A DNA stretch of 64,000 bases from Acanthaster planci. Its lineage: Eukaryota > Echinodermata > Asteroidea > Valvatida > Acanthasteridae. The notes beneath the pieces were generated by a model. That model did no database searches. It worked only from the letters and a program-made list of their open reading frames with translations, and was not told the origin of the DNA. Numbering within the stretch: the stretch's first letter is position 1; the number at the start of each line of letters is the position of its first letter. This document shows, in pieces, positions 24,701-36,700 of this stretch. Location: assembly GCF_001949145.1 (NCBI RefSeq), contig NW_019091762.1, forward strand, positions 1 to 64,000, written 5' to 3'. Position numbers and translations under genes: made by a program.

Positions 24701-27700
24701 TGGTTGAGTTGGTTGTTCATTTGAGTTTTCCTGTGTTAACCCTAACACTCCTCAGACCTCCAACAGGTGAAGGATTGAGGAGTGTTAGGGTTAAATATTT
24801 GAAATATGACTTCTGAAATAGTCATTTTAACAATTTTTATTTTTTTCTGTGTTCTCATTTTCAAGCATTTTCTTGTGTCTGGCTCCAAGTATGGATGTTT
24901 TTTTCATATTGCACTGCAATGCATGCTTTTCTGTTGATGTTCACATGTAAACCCCTCATGTCAACCCCTCTGTAAATTTTTGAGTAGTAACCAGAATTTT
25001 ATGCCTGCTATAAATTTTCAAAAGCAATAAAGTAAGATTTTGACTCCTGTTGAAAAGTAATTCTTGACCAGATGCCATATCTTAGGTTCATGTCATCAAA
25101 TTGGGCCAATCCAACCAAGCAGGTCTGAGCCCTTTTATTTTTGATTTATTTTTTGTGGGTAATTAAGAACCATTTTTGTGTTTGTATCTTTTGAATTACC
25201 TTAATTATGTACATGTACGTTCCCTCACACTAATCGGAATATGGTCTTTAGGTGACCCTTTGATTGGAATGGTTCAGAATGTTGCCATGCCTTAAACTGG
25301 CCTTTGAAAATAATGCAAGTGGAATTAGTTCTTGTATGTGAAAAAAGATACTTGGGTTTGAACCCAATTCAAGGGAACTTTTATTCACTCATACTTATAC
25401 TTTGTTGAATCTCACGCCTTTAGGTTGTGCGAGCATCACTTGTACTATCCCCTAAACTGGTGGCTCACGTGGACTTGAACGATGTGCGAAGGGAAGCCAC
25501 AATGTTGAGGACGCAACAGCTACTGACAGCAGACTGCAAGGAGTGCACTGATTGATCATTTCAGCAACTTGCAACACCTATAAGGAGCATGAAACTTTAA
25601 CAGGCCACATGCTTCAACCACTTTGCACTCATGAACACTGGCAGGTGCACTTAACGCAATCATATGCAATGTAAATTTGGAGGATGCCACAAACAGTAAG
25701 AAGAACTACGTGTATAATGGTAGCTTCAAATAGCTCCAGTTTTTCTTGACATACTGGAAATATTTTTTAGTGCAGTTGTTGCATAAAATCCATGAGTGCA
25801 AATACTGTACATGTATATAGAATTAGAAAAAATTGTCTCATGTAACATGGACACCGTATCCCTGTCTCAACTTCATGGAATGACACTTGTAACACTGTTA
25901 ATCACTGAGTCAGTGGCATCTCAAGTGAATTGTATAATTGTAGCGATGTGAAATATTCTTGAGCGTATGCACTAAGTTCATTCAGTTTTTCATATGTTAT
26001 TTCAGTTCCTGTTGCAAAAATGATTTCAATTGACCAATCAACAATAATCAGCACAGTAGTGTGCCATGCTTGCTTCTTCTGCGTTTGTCTTTACACAGTA
26101 TACTGTATGTCATATAATGTATGTCACTGTATAGTTTGGGTAGGGTTCATATGGCCGCAGCAAAAATTAAATTTTGAAGTAAGCAGGATGTTGTGTGCTT
26201 GATCCCAGCCTAGCACACGGTGGGGTGTTTTCCTCAGGGAAGCAGTGTTTAGTGTTAATAAAGTTATTTTGCATGAAAGAAATGACAAGCTCACTTAATA
26301 TTGCAATTTCCTCACTTATTACATCTTACCCCCTTGAAAAATGAAACAGTTGATTTCAAAGAATGAAGATTTTAGGAGGCGTTCTTTAATCACTGATATT
26401 GAAGCCAGAGTCCAAAAGTCAAGTATCATGATGACTAGTGTACTTTACACATTTCAAATATGTCACATAATTTTGTACATCAGTACCTGCAGATTTTTTT
26501 AAGAACTCTGTTCCATTCCACATCTTTGGGGAGACCACTGTCCTCAGTTATGCCACCTACATGAATTCCTTTTATCAATATGGACTAATTCAATTAAAAC
26601 CAAAAAAGGTATCATACAGGATGTTTTGATGAAACCACAATTTTATTTGACAAATTGACAGAGACAACTTTGAAACTTGTATATGTATAATAAATGGGAT
26701 GCTTGGAAAAATACAATGTTTGTACGTGTACATTGTAACTCCACTTATTTTAATATATTTAGTGTTTTGGCATTTTTGAAGGAAGTAGTTGAATTACAAA
26801 CTAATTTGAGTAATTTTCAGAAGTGCTTGCTTGCTCCTCCGGCCAAGGGAAGCCAGAAACTTGTCATAATCTGCCTGACAATTTATAGAGCTGATGCATC
26901 TTGTCATTTTTATGAGGTTATCAGCTTATAATAATCCTATTAGTATTACGTACAGTTTGTGAAGTATGGTATGTACATGTACAAAGTCATTGGGGAAATT
27001 ATGCTATGGGCCTTCATGTTTCCCACACATTTTCTTATATACCCATTAAAATTTTAAGTATAATCTTGTAGAAGAACACAAAATGTGCACATACATGTAC
27101 ATGACATAGGCCCTGCATTTAAAATATTGTTAAAAGACTTAGATCTGAACGGGGGAACATGCACTAGTTTTCCCCTTGAAATTAGAAAACCCCACCAGAT
27201 GAGTATTATAACTCTGGAAATTGCTTTACAACTCAGAAAAAGGGTTTTGCAGGGTTGATGGTGAGTAAACATCATACTCATACAGTACTTGGTACATGAG
27301 AAAAGAATACATAAACAGCATTCCCTGTCTAAAAGGCTTACTAATTGTCAATAATTCTCATGTCAGTTTACCCGTAATTCTCACAAACCATAACACACTT
27401 GTATGCTGTCTATCTTGTCCATTTTGCAATTTTTTTCCATGAAAAAGGTAAGATCCGAGGCAAAATTATTATGGCAGTGCCGGTCGCTATTATTAATCGC
27501 ACGTGAACAATGCTACAAAGGTCAACTGGAAGTTTCCTGTGCTGGCAACTCCAGAGCTTCCGGCTGACGGAACATGTTTACGTGCAAGGCGCGGTGCACC
27601 GGCTGGAGTTGGTAGTCCATTGTATTTTCTCCTCCAGGTCTATGGAATAAATAAGAACATATGAATATTTCGATATTAACGAAATAAAAGGAGATGACTC

Positions 27701-30700
27701 ACTGGCAATGAATAACATTAGAAATAAAAATGGAAAGGGATAAAAATGATGTAAGAAATTGATTAAATTAAGGAACTACAGAGTTAGCAATAAAGACACA
27801 ATAAATACCAAAAATACATGCATAAGAGAAAAGATGTATATAAACATATACGACAAATCAGATAAAATATAATTGACAATTGGCAGAGAGGAGGCTCAAT
27901 TTAAGTTATAAGCCTTACATGTACGTGTGACTCAAATATGTGGTTGGAATTTATGAAAAGAGAACACTGTTTCAAAGAGTGGGGAGGAAACGTTTAAAAA
28001 TACTGTAAACTAATGGCAATACAAACGTGTTCAGGGAGACTTGACCAAAGACAAAGGAAAGCATGGAAGCAATACAATAGTATATCATCAGTGAATAAAG
28101 CACAATCAGAATTAATATTATGGGTGAAGTCATTGACAAATATGTGAAAAAGAAGAGGTCCAAGTACGCTGCCTTGTGGAAAGCCAGACTTCACCGCACA
28201 CCACTCCGAGTTTTGTCCAACAAAAGTTACTCTCTGGAGACGGTCCACTAAGAAATCCTTGATCCACCTCCAGAGAGCACCTTTTATGTTACACCCAGAA
28301 GAAGCTAGTTTACGGAGGATGTCGTGAGGCATGTAGTCAAATGCTTTACTCATGTCAAGAAATACTGCATCTATTCTTGGTGGGTTACGCTGGTCAAGAG
28401 CAGATGCCCATGCGTGATACACACTGAGCAACTGTGTGACACATGACCTACTGGGAATAAATCCATGTTGATAGGTAGACATTAGACAATTGTCCTGTAA
28501 ATGAGTTGGAACATTATCAGAAATTATTCTCTCCATGATTTTACACACGATGGATGTGAGAGCAACAAGTCGATAATTTGTCAATTTGCGACGGTCACCA
28601 GATTCAAAAACTGGGGTAATGTTTGCAGTCTTCCATGCATGAGAAAGTCTGCCACAGGAAATGGAACTGGTGGAGATTCTGCACAAAATTGGTGAAATCG
28701 TGTCAACAGTATTACGTAAGAATCTCACACCAATTCCATCTGGGCCAGGAGCCTTCCCAATGGCAGGGAACAAATAATCCTGTGTATGCTACCAGCAGAA
28801 AAGCTGATGGAAGGAAGACTGTCAATAGGAAAATCACAAGGAAGTGGTTCATCAGGAATACAATTGGTTCAGAAAAAACAGAGGCAAAGTTGATATTAAA
28901 GGCAGAGGCTATCTCCTGTGGATTAGAAAGGAGGTTATCACCATCTTTAAATGACAGTTGAGTAGGGGACCATTTTCTGCATCTAACAAAGGACGAGAAT
29001 CATTTTCTTATTGTCCTTGGAGAGAAATAAATTATCAACATAAGTTTTGTTAACTTTGCGAGTAAGGGATTTTAAACGGTTGCGAACAGTCTCGTAGGTT
29101 TCCTGGACTTCTTGGCTCTTTGAATAGATGGTGCTTTGGTCCACACAGGTGCTTTATATTAGCATCAACCCCGGGACAGTTCATCTTTCTGGATTTTGCC
29201 AGTTTTACAGGCAGGGCATCTTTCAGAGCTGCATCAATAATGTCAAGAAAACCATACCATGACTGGTTAATGCCAGTTCTACTGATGAACAAATTCCAAG
29301 GAGCATATCTACTGATGGCTGTGTTTCCATTGGGAGGACGGTACAAAACTCCAATTAGCCATTTGAACTTGTGAACAGAGATACAGATCCAAATTGGCTC
29401 GATGTTGGAGGTCTGGAGTTCGTCTAATCGAACAGGTTGCAAGCTCTCTTTAACTGCGATGAGGACACAGCTGCCTCGTCCCTTCCGATCCTTTCTGAAG
29501 ATGGAGTAGTCCTGAGGCAGGCCTAATATCGAGTCAGTGCCCCTTGGCCCTAGCCAAGTCTTGGTGATGCCAAGGATGCTGGGTTCATTGTTAATGGACA
29601 GTGAAGTTACCAAGTCGATCCCTTTGTTACGTACACATCGTGCATTCAGTAATAGGGCACTTATGTAGTTTCGCGGACGAGGTGTAGAAGGGGAGGAGTC
29701 GGCACACAGGCTGTTTATCATTGGTGTCACTGGATCGTCAACAGTCTCGAAAAGGCAGTCAGGAAAGCGAAACTCACAATGATGGCAAGTCCATACAGTG
29801 GTCAAGTTGGCAAGGAGGTTGTAAATTAATGTTCTCATCCCAATACACCGTGCATGGTACCATAACTAGCAAGATTCACACGGGATGCCCTTCTAGCTAC
29901 TACGTACTGCCTTCTCACAGTCAGCACTGGGGTAACAAACAGGGCCAGTGTTTGGATGAACCAGGCCAGGCTACATATGGCATCAGAATTGGGATAGTAA
30001 CTGACTGGTTTATGTCCATACTCGATTTTTTGTACAGCCACAAATCTGGAGATTTGATGATTTTTGGTGATCGCCGTCATGAAAACGTTGAGACAACTGG
30101 ATACAAGGCATTTTTTCCGAAATTACGGTACATGTACATGCATCTGCCAATACATGTAAACATGATTCACATACATGACAACATGTGGATACATGCACAT
30201 GTATGTTGGACATCCATCCATGTTGGTTTTACGCTAGGCTGTGTAGTTATAATGCTCAATTCAGAGCGCCATAACGGGAATCTACTGTAATTCAGCTGTT
30301 CAGTGTTCAGTGCTGGTCTCCGACCTCCACCATATCCAGCTTTGATTTGGCTTGTTGCATTGTATTTTGCTCAAAACTGAGAAACATACTGCGTTGAAAT
30401 TTTAATGCTGTCTTCCTCAAGTTATCTTCTGGATATTCCAGAGAATTAAAGTGCTTTTGTCTCAGATTGATTTTTCTCCGCTTTCCGCATTCAGAGATGC
30501 ACATGTTTGAAACCACAGAGAACAAAAACTTCCTGATGTGTACATGCACAAATACTATTTAATGGAGAAAGCTTGCAAAATTATTTCACTACCACCGGAG
30601 AAAATCTGTGAAAATCTTTTCCCACTTGTGAGAAAAAGTGTGAAAATCTTTTCTCATTTGTGGGAAATCTGTGAAAAATCTTTTCCCATTTGTGGGAAAA

Positions 30701-33700
30701 AGTGTGAAAATCTTTTCCTATTTGGAGAAAATCTTTGAAAATATTTTCCCACTTTCGTGAAAAGGTGTGAAAATATTTTCCCACTTTTGGTACACTTTTT
30801 CACAATTTGTGAAATGAAAAGGAATTCCCTGGGAAGAGAAAAAAGAAGTGAAAAGATTTCCCATTTTGGTGTTAACTTTCAAATTGCAATGTACTGTACC
30901 TTTTTGTATAAATACCGTAATAAATATGATTAAAATAAAACACAATATCTTTTAAACAACTCGGCTATTCATTCCCAAATAACTCCGGAAGAAAGCATTC
31001 GATAAGGGCAATGACTGCACATGAACACTAAGGGCACACAGCCTACTCTAAGCAACTGTGCAAGCATTAAATTTGATGTTGTTTTCAGGTCATACCAAGC
31101 ACCATTGATGGTATGAATATTCAAGTTCCTATACTGCAGTGCACAACGTGTTAAGGATGCAGATTACTAGTGAAAAATTGTGGCATTGATCATAGAGTAC
31201 AAAGGGGCTTATGGTTGGGAAACAGATGGTGTGTAGCAAGCATTCACTGCGCTCTGGCTATGGATGTACCGGCCATGCCAGAAAGCGGTAACTGGCCAGA
31301 TGTTATAGCCTGGGCAGTTCAAACTCCTTCTGTGTCCTTCCTCCATGATGGTTTAACATGGTAAAGTATCGGTGTACATCAACCTTTGACATCTCTACAA
31401 GTGTACATATATTTTATTGAGATAAGAAACGTTAGTCATTATACCTGTAGTGTTAGAATCACTAAATTAATGCCCTTAATGAAGTGATTTTTAATCAAGC
31501 CTAAGTCATTGCTGTGTGAAGCTGGATCACAAACAAAATGAGACTGCTTTTTGCACATAGAGTAAGGTAAAATTTCCGCATGCTGTACCTACACATGTAG
31601 CATGCAAAATGAATGCATACATGTTGTTCATGCCATGTTTCTTACTCATCAGTCATTTGATGCATGTATAAGTACCCTATTAACAAATTCTTGTGAACTC
31701 TAATTTTGTCAAAACTTAAGAGTATGCACTTTATCCTCGGTATATGTGCACATACTTCTCTGAAGGAAGTGTCTTCTGTGAGGGTACATGTACTGATAGG
31801 TGTTTTACTGCATGCATTTCACTAAGGCTAAGACATGGTAGTTCATGATTTTTATTAAATTACTTGATTTAAATTTCTTAATTTAAATCCAAATTTGTTT
31901 AATTTGTTTTGTTTAACAAAAACTATTAAACATGCAGCTAATTTGTTTGCTTTTGAAAAGACATTTAAACCAACTTGTCTCACATTTTTATGAAAATTAA
32001 AAATCTGATTTAAATTTTTGAAAGTCCAATTTTGTGGGTTTTTTTAAGATAAAAAAATAAACATCCCTTAAAAATAGTTAAACCAGCAAGCGTCACATGA
32101 CACCCTTTTGACCAGTCAAAATACAGAATCTGTGAGTAAGGTGTTATAAATAGAGATAACCTTACATGGTGTTGCTGCAACCTCTTTACCCAAGTATTCC
32201 CTCATTGAATGAAGAAGGGGAATGGTGGATACCATTTCAACTGGTGCCCAGTGCACAGCACTGTACATGCAAGTAAAAATTGGTCAGGTTATTTTGTTCT
32301 GCATTGTCTGTTCATAAAGAATAGACCATGCCACCTATCCGCTCCAAGCAAGACCAAGAGAGGGCGTGTGTTTTAGAGCAACAGCATCCCTTTGGTGGGA
32401 ACTCACTACGTGTGTGTGCATGTTAATGCACGTCAGTTGGCACTGGATGCACTGAGTACTTGCAATTAATTTCGGTGTGCGTGTACAGTCTTCACATGTG
32501 CATGAGTCCCACTTAGAAAACCTCCCACCGACATCTCTTCTTTTCTAATGAGGGCTGCCATCAACTCAAGGCAGATGGGGCTTGGTTATATATCAAGGAT
32601 CTTGCTTGTAAAGGGGCCTGCCTTTAGATTTGATATAGAAATACATGTATTTGTTAAAGCTGCACTAAAACGGAGTTGAGAATTGTGATTTTGTCCCTCA
32701 AATAGCATGGGTAGGCATTCACCGTGTTATGGGACTAGTTCTTTTGTTAGGGAAATTTGAACCGAGTTGTGGGGACATTTCTGAGTCCCCACAACATTTT
32801 CAGTCCCCACAAAATAAGTGAAATGTTGAGAGTATGTCCCCACAGCTACGGTGCAGGAGTGCATGTACTGTTGTAATTCTTCACAAATATTTGCAAACAA
32901 AACATTTCCTGCATTTTCTTAAGTCAGAAAGAAAGCAGAGTTTTGGGCCCTTTTGTCCAGGCTGAACAAGCCTTTTGCAAAAATGGCAGTGTCGTCATCC
33001 AGCAATTTGCATGCGCATGTCCTGCATAATGCATGAATGAACGATGATGTACATGTAAGAGGTGGCATTCAATTGGTGCACACTGTACTGTACATGTAGA
33101 TGTACAGCGCTAAATTCCAAAAAAAGAAGACGTCTGGGAAGAACACAGCATTGACGAGGAAGAAGTTGATTTATCTGAGGCCAGCAACAAAGATTCATCA
33201 GATTTGGACCAACCAGATGACCTCGAGGGCGATGAAAAAATAGTTGAAATATGCAGTGCCGAGGCCTACCGCTTCGAGCCAGCCGGATCATACCGATGAC
33301 GATGGGGGCGGTAACGCTGCAGCAGCTTTAGGGTGGACAAGAGCACAATCGGTTTTGGAACACAGATTGGTAAAGTGGTAGGCCTAAATCACAGTTTTTG
33401 TTGCCACTGAAATGGCTGTTATACCTTAGAACCTGACTTTGTACACGTATTTTATGCACTCATTACTGCATGTACTCCATGGAAGAAATTCCAACTTTTG
33501 AAGTCTCACGTTTTTGGTTCAATGTGTACATAGCCAGGGCCTACGTGACATGTTTACTGATCGGCTGCGAGTCAACTCCTACGTTTGCGTACGAAAAAAA
33601 ATGGAAATACCATGTCTTTCTCTTGACAATGTCTTCACTGTATTTGATTATAAGTAAATTCAAGTTGTTAGAGGATTAATGATGACCTTCACCCCATGTG

Positions 33701-36700
33701 CATTATAATATTACATATTCATTGTAATTATGTCCACACATAAATATGACTGGGCTTCCTAATGTGGTGTTTGTTTTGTTTTTTTTGGTAGGTGGAGTTG
33801 TGGGCGCTGTTAGGCAGAAACGCTGTCCAGGGCACTCTTTTCCAGTATGTACAGTTCATGCATTTTATTGATTTTTTGGGGGGAGTGTGATGATCAATAT
33901 TGATTAGGATTTTATTTACTGTGGGTATATTTGTGTTTCGCATGTTACACTCTTACACTCAAGTTTTTTTGTTCTTTGTCAAAGAAAAGCCCATTTTTAT
34001 GTCACTACCCTGCTCGGACTAAGTTTCTTTAAAGCCCAGCCCAAACGCCTATATTTTATTTATAGTGTTTTTGGTCAAACTTTTTTATTCGCGTCAAAAT
34101 AGTATTATTGGTTTTTCACATTATTAGTTATCATTAGCTTTTCATGTGTTTTTATTTTTTACTCAGGAAATATCGCCACACGGCATATCATCAAGCAGTT
34201 CGGTGATGTTGAGGTTGGATGCCACTACAGTCCCATTGCCATCATGGACAACATTCCCCAAATGTATCCAAATGTAGATGACTAGTACAAGGGATTCCGA
34301 TATCCTCAGTTGGATTTTGTTTGTTTTTTGTATCTAAGGTGAAAACACATCACACCATCTTGTTTGTTGTGCATTCCAACTCTTTTAATTCTCTTCAATA
34401 CAACTTGCTGCTTTCGACTCACTGCTGTCAACTTATTCTATAACTTTACAAGCAGGTTTTCAAATCCACACTGTGGTTACAGTACATGTACATGTATTAA
34501 ATATTGTATGATTACATATGTAATACCTTGAAATAAACCAAGCATACCAGCATGAAGCATGTACTTGTGTACATACATGTATATTTGTGGAGGAGTATAT
34601 TATTTCAGAACCTATGTCTATTGCCATTCAATTTTCATCCGTGCCTAAAAAGTAAGTATAATGCTCTCAACTTGCACATGTATATCACGAAACAACTACT
34701 TTTTGGAAGTTTCTCACATAAAATAGTCATATCTTTTTCCTTTACTTTGTATTGTTCCTGCTCTCAAAGTGGATTTTTTTCCAGACATGAATCCTCAAAT
34801 TAAAATTGATTTGTTCAAATTGGGCCCCAAATACATGTACACCTATCTGGGTTTTTACATATACTGTGGTTTTCCTTCATTTCATACATTGGAGGTGCAG
34901 GAACTGAATAATTCTTTGGACCTCAAAAAAAAATAAATAAATAAAAAAATTAAAATGCATCTACATTATCACCCTGCCAATCCGAGGTCTTGGAACTTTA
35001 TGAATACCATGTACCTTGGTTTTTTTTTTATGACAGAAACCTGTGTTTTTATGAGTTGAATACATATACAAAGAAAAATAAAGACCGCGACCTAATCTTT
35101 TTGATGTTACAGTAGATACGGTAAACATTGTATGCAATGTAAATTTATGAACAGTGCTCTTCTTCTGAACCATTGTTGACTGGGTGCCTTGGTGGAATCA
35201 CAGGTCTTCATGCAGGAAAAGGCTGTAACATCCTCTTCAACTGCACTGAGTTCACTTGCCTGTAGAAAAGTTTTAAAAGATTTTCTTCACCATATCCAAA
35301 AGGAAAATCGAGTAAAACATAAACAATTACAAAATTTTTATTAAATAACCGCAGCTTGACGGGACTATGCAACAAAAATATTTTTACACGTATGTAATAA
35401 TGATACAAGTTTACAGATGAATGACTGCTAAAAGACTGATTTAGACAAAATCATGCAACAACCATTTTGTCAAGTTCATAAGGCGAAGTACATGTACATA
35501 CTGAAATTCCTACTCAAGAAATTATTCAAATAACAAATGCTGTCTAGTATAAGCCTCATGTGTATGTACAAAATTGTACATGTACTGTCGAACCTCAAGA
35601 AGTCCTTGGGCTGTTACAAATTGCCTTGTACAGGAACCTTGTACATGTATTATCAGGAGTGGAAAACAATGAAAAAGAAAAAACTGGGAACTTAACTTTC
35701 CTTGTTACAACAGTAACATTGTATTAACAGTGCTCTTATTGAAGTTCAACTTTACATGCGAAGTACATTAAACTTCAATTATCATTCATCAATTGCCCTG
35801 GTTATTCACAATGAAATCAAGCTAACTTCTTTAGACTGCAGAATAGAGCTCATGCTATAGAAGCATCAAATTCTTCAGGAGGCTCAGAATCCTGTATGGA
35901 GTGCTATCTGAAGGCTTCTTGAAGTACCTGAAACTGCAATGAAAATACACACAATTACCCAGGTAAAAAACGTGGAATGTATAAGAATTAGGCTGCAGGT
36001 TTAGGGCAAATCTGGGTGACATTGTAGGGTATGAATGGGGTGAGGTAGGCAAAGCAGGCACATACAAGTTTTTAAATACACAGTAATTTTTTTCTATTCC
36101 CTCCCTTCAGAAAGCACAAAAACACAGCTCTGCCCAATAAAACAGGTTTGTCTGCCTGCCCCCAGAAAATTTGGATTGGGATCAGTCCATACTTTGAAAA
36201 ATCATGTAGCCTACACGTGCATGTAACTGGAGTTATTTTTTTTTTATTTTTTGCAATTCTTCCCACATGGCCAACCTGGACACACAGCAGTTACATTCTG
36301 CTAACTCCACTGCTTATTTTCCCCACAGGATTTTGAATCACCCGTGCTCATTGATATGCTTAATCACCTCCTGCCGGGTCAGTTATCAATGTTGATGATG
36401 CTGGGCCGGGATATTTGGCTTTTTCGCAGTTTGCGAAAAAGGCATTCGTTTTGTTCGGGGTTTTTTTTTCTTCTTCTTCCTCTTTTTCTTCTGGTGCCCA
36501 TGCCTTTGTACACAGTTTTTCTCCGCGGCACTTTAGTCCCTTAGCAAGGGTCAGTCTTCATCAAAGTTGCGGTAAGCAAAGACCCTATTGCATAGATGTG
36601 CCGCGAAGCATGACATCATGATGATGTCATCAAGTGATTTATTATTGATTTAAATATTTATTTCAGCCCATTCACTTTGTACACGTTTTCAAGGCACTAT

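Larger units (their letters stand above)
23945..27646. repeat. Inverted repeat pair enclosing 3.7 kb
   Basis: About 45 bp starting CATAGACCTGGAGGAGAAAA at 23945 recurs inverted, ending at 27646, with weaker similarity for another ~80 bp inward (CCGGAAG.. and GGAAACTTCC-like blocks). This could be the TIR of a 3.7-kb element or two independent copies. The interior holds the two candidate exons 24166-24322 and 25424-25559 and otherwise non-coding AT-rich DNA. Confidence 0.5.
27650..29870 (-). mobile_element. LINE (CR1/Jockey-group-like), degenerate, internally deleted
   Basis: On the minus strand from 29838: a Zn-like [13 protein letters not shown] start, an APE endonuclease N-half ([35 protein letters not shown]), then a jump that removes the rest of the nuclease. 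This is followed by a reverse transcriptase (28773-27994) with [49 protein letters not shown] and LFTDDILLY. Known: FADD is the catalytic motif; here its Ala is Thr, but both Asp remain. Stops and frameshifts separate the parts. The 3' tail to about 27650 is AT-rich and repeated at 21620-21960. Confidence 0.85.
20544..30890. mobile_element. 10.35-kb insertion with terminal inverted repeats, composite content
   Basis: Seen: exactly at the two break points of the D element stand inverted sequences ATTGCATTTGAAAGTTAA (20544-20561) and its inverse with one extra base (30872-30890). Both ends then pass into subterminal repeat arrays (GCGAAA-rich 20565-20790; GTGAAAATCTTTTCCC-like 30580-30860). Inside lie a gag-like zinc-knuckle ORF (22380-23084), LINE 3' and coding remains (21620-21960; 27650-29870), an inverted repeat pair 3.7 kb apart (23945 and 27645) and two candidate exons. 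A 4-bp flanking duplication GAAC/GTAC is only suggestive. Whether this is one large transposon or a small one enlarged by later insertions is not settled. Confidence 0.6.
20090..31350. mobile_element. Family D element (~0.9 kb) split in two halves by a 10.35-kb insertion
   Basis: The left half, 20090-20543, matches the first half of the uninterrupted copy at 52173-53088. The right half, 30891-31348, matches its second half, beginning where the left half stops to within about 10 bp. The halves sum to about 0.9 kb, as in the intact copy. Termini: CATAGAGGAAGGACAC / GTGTCCTTCCTCCATG. The flanking word GTTTAA occurs at 20083-20088 and 31351-31356, outside both halves, as expected if they are one insertion. 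No coding region or known superfamily was recognised. Confidence 0.75.

Noticed and set aside
33128-34330. Working P2X-type receptor or P2X7-domain gene
   Set aside because: Internal frameshifts and stops, and the cysteine-rich middle is missing; at best a pseudogene remnant.
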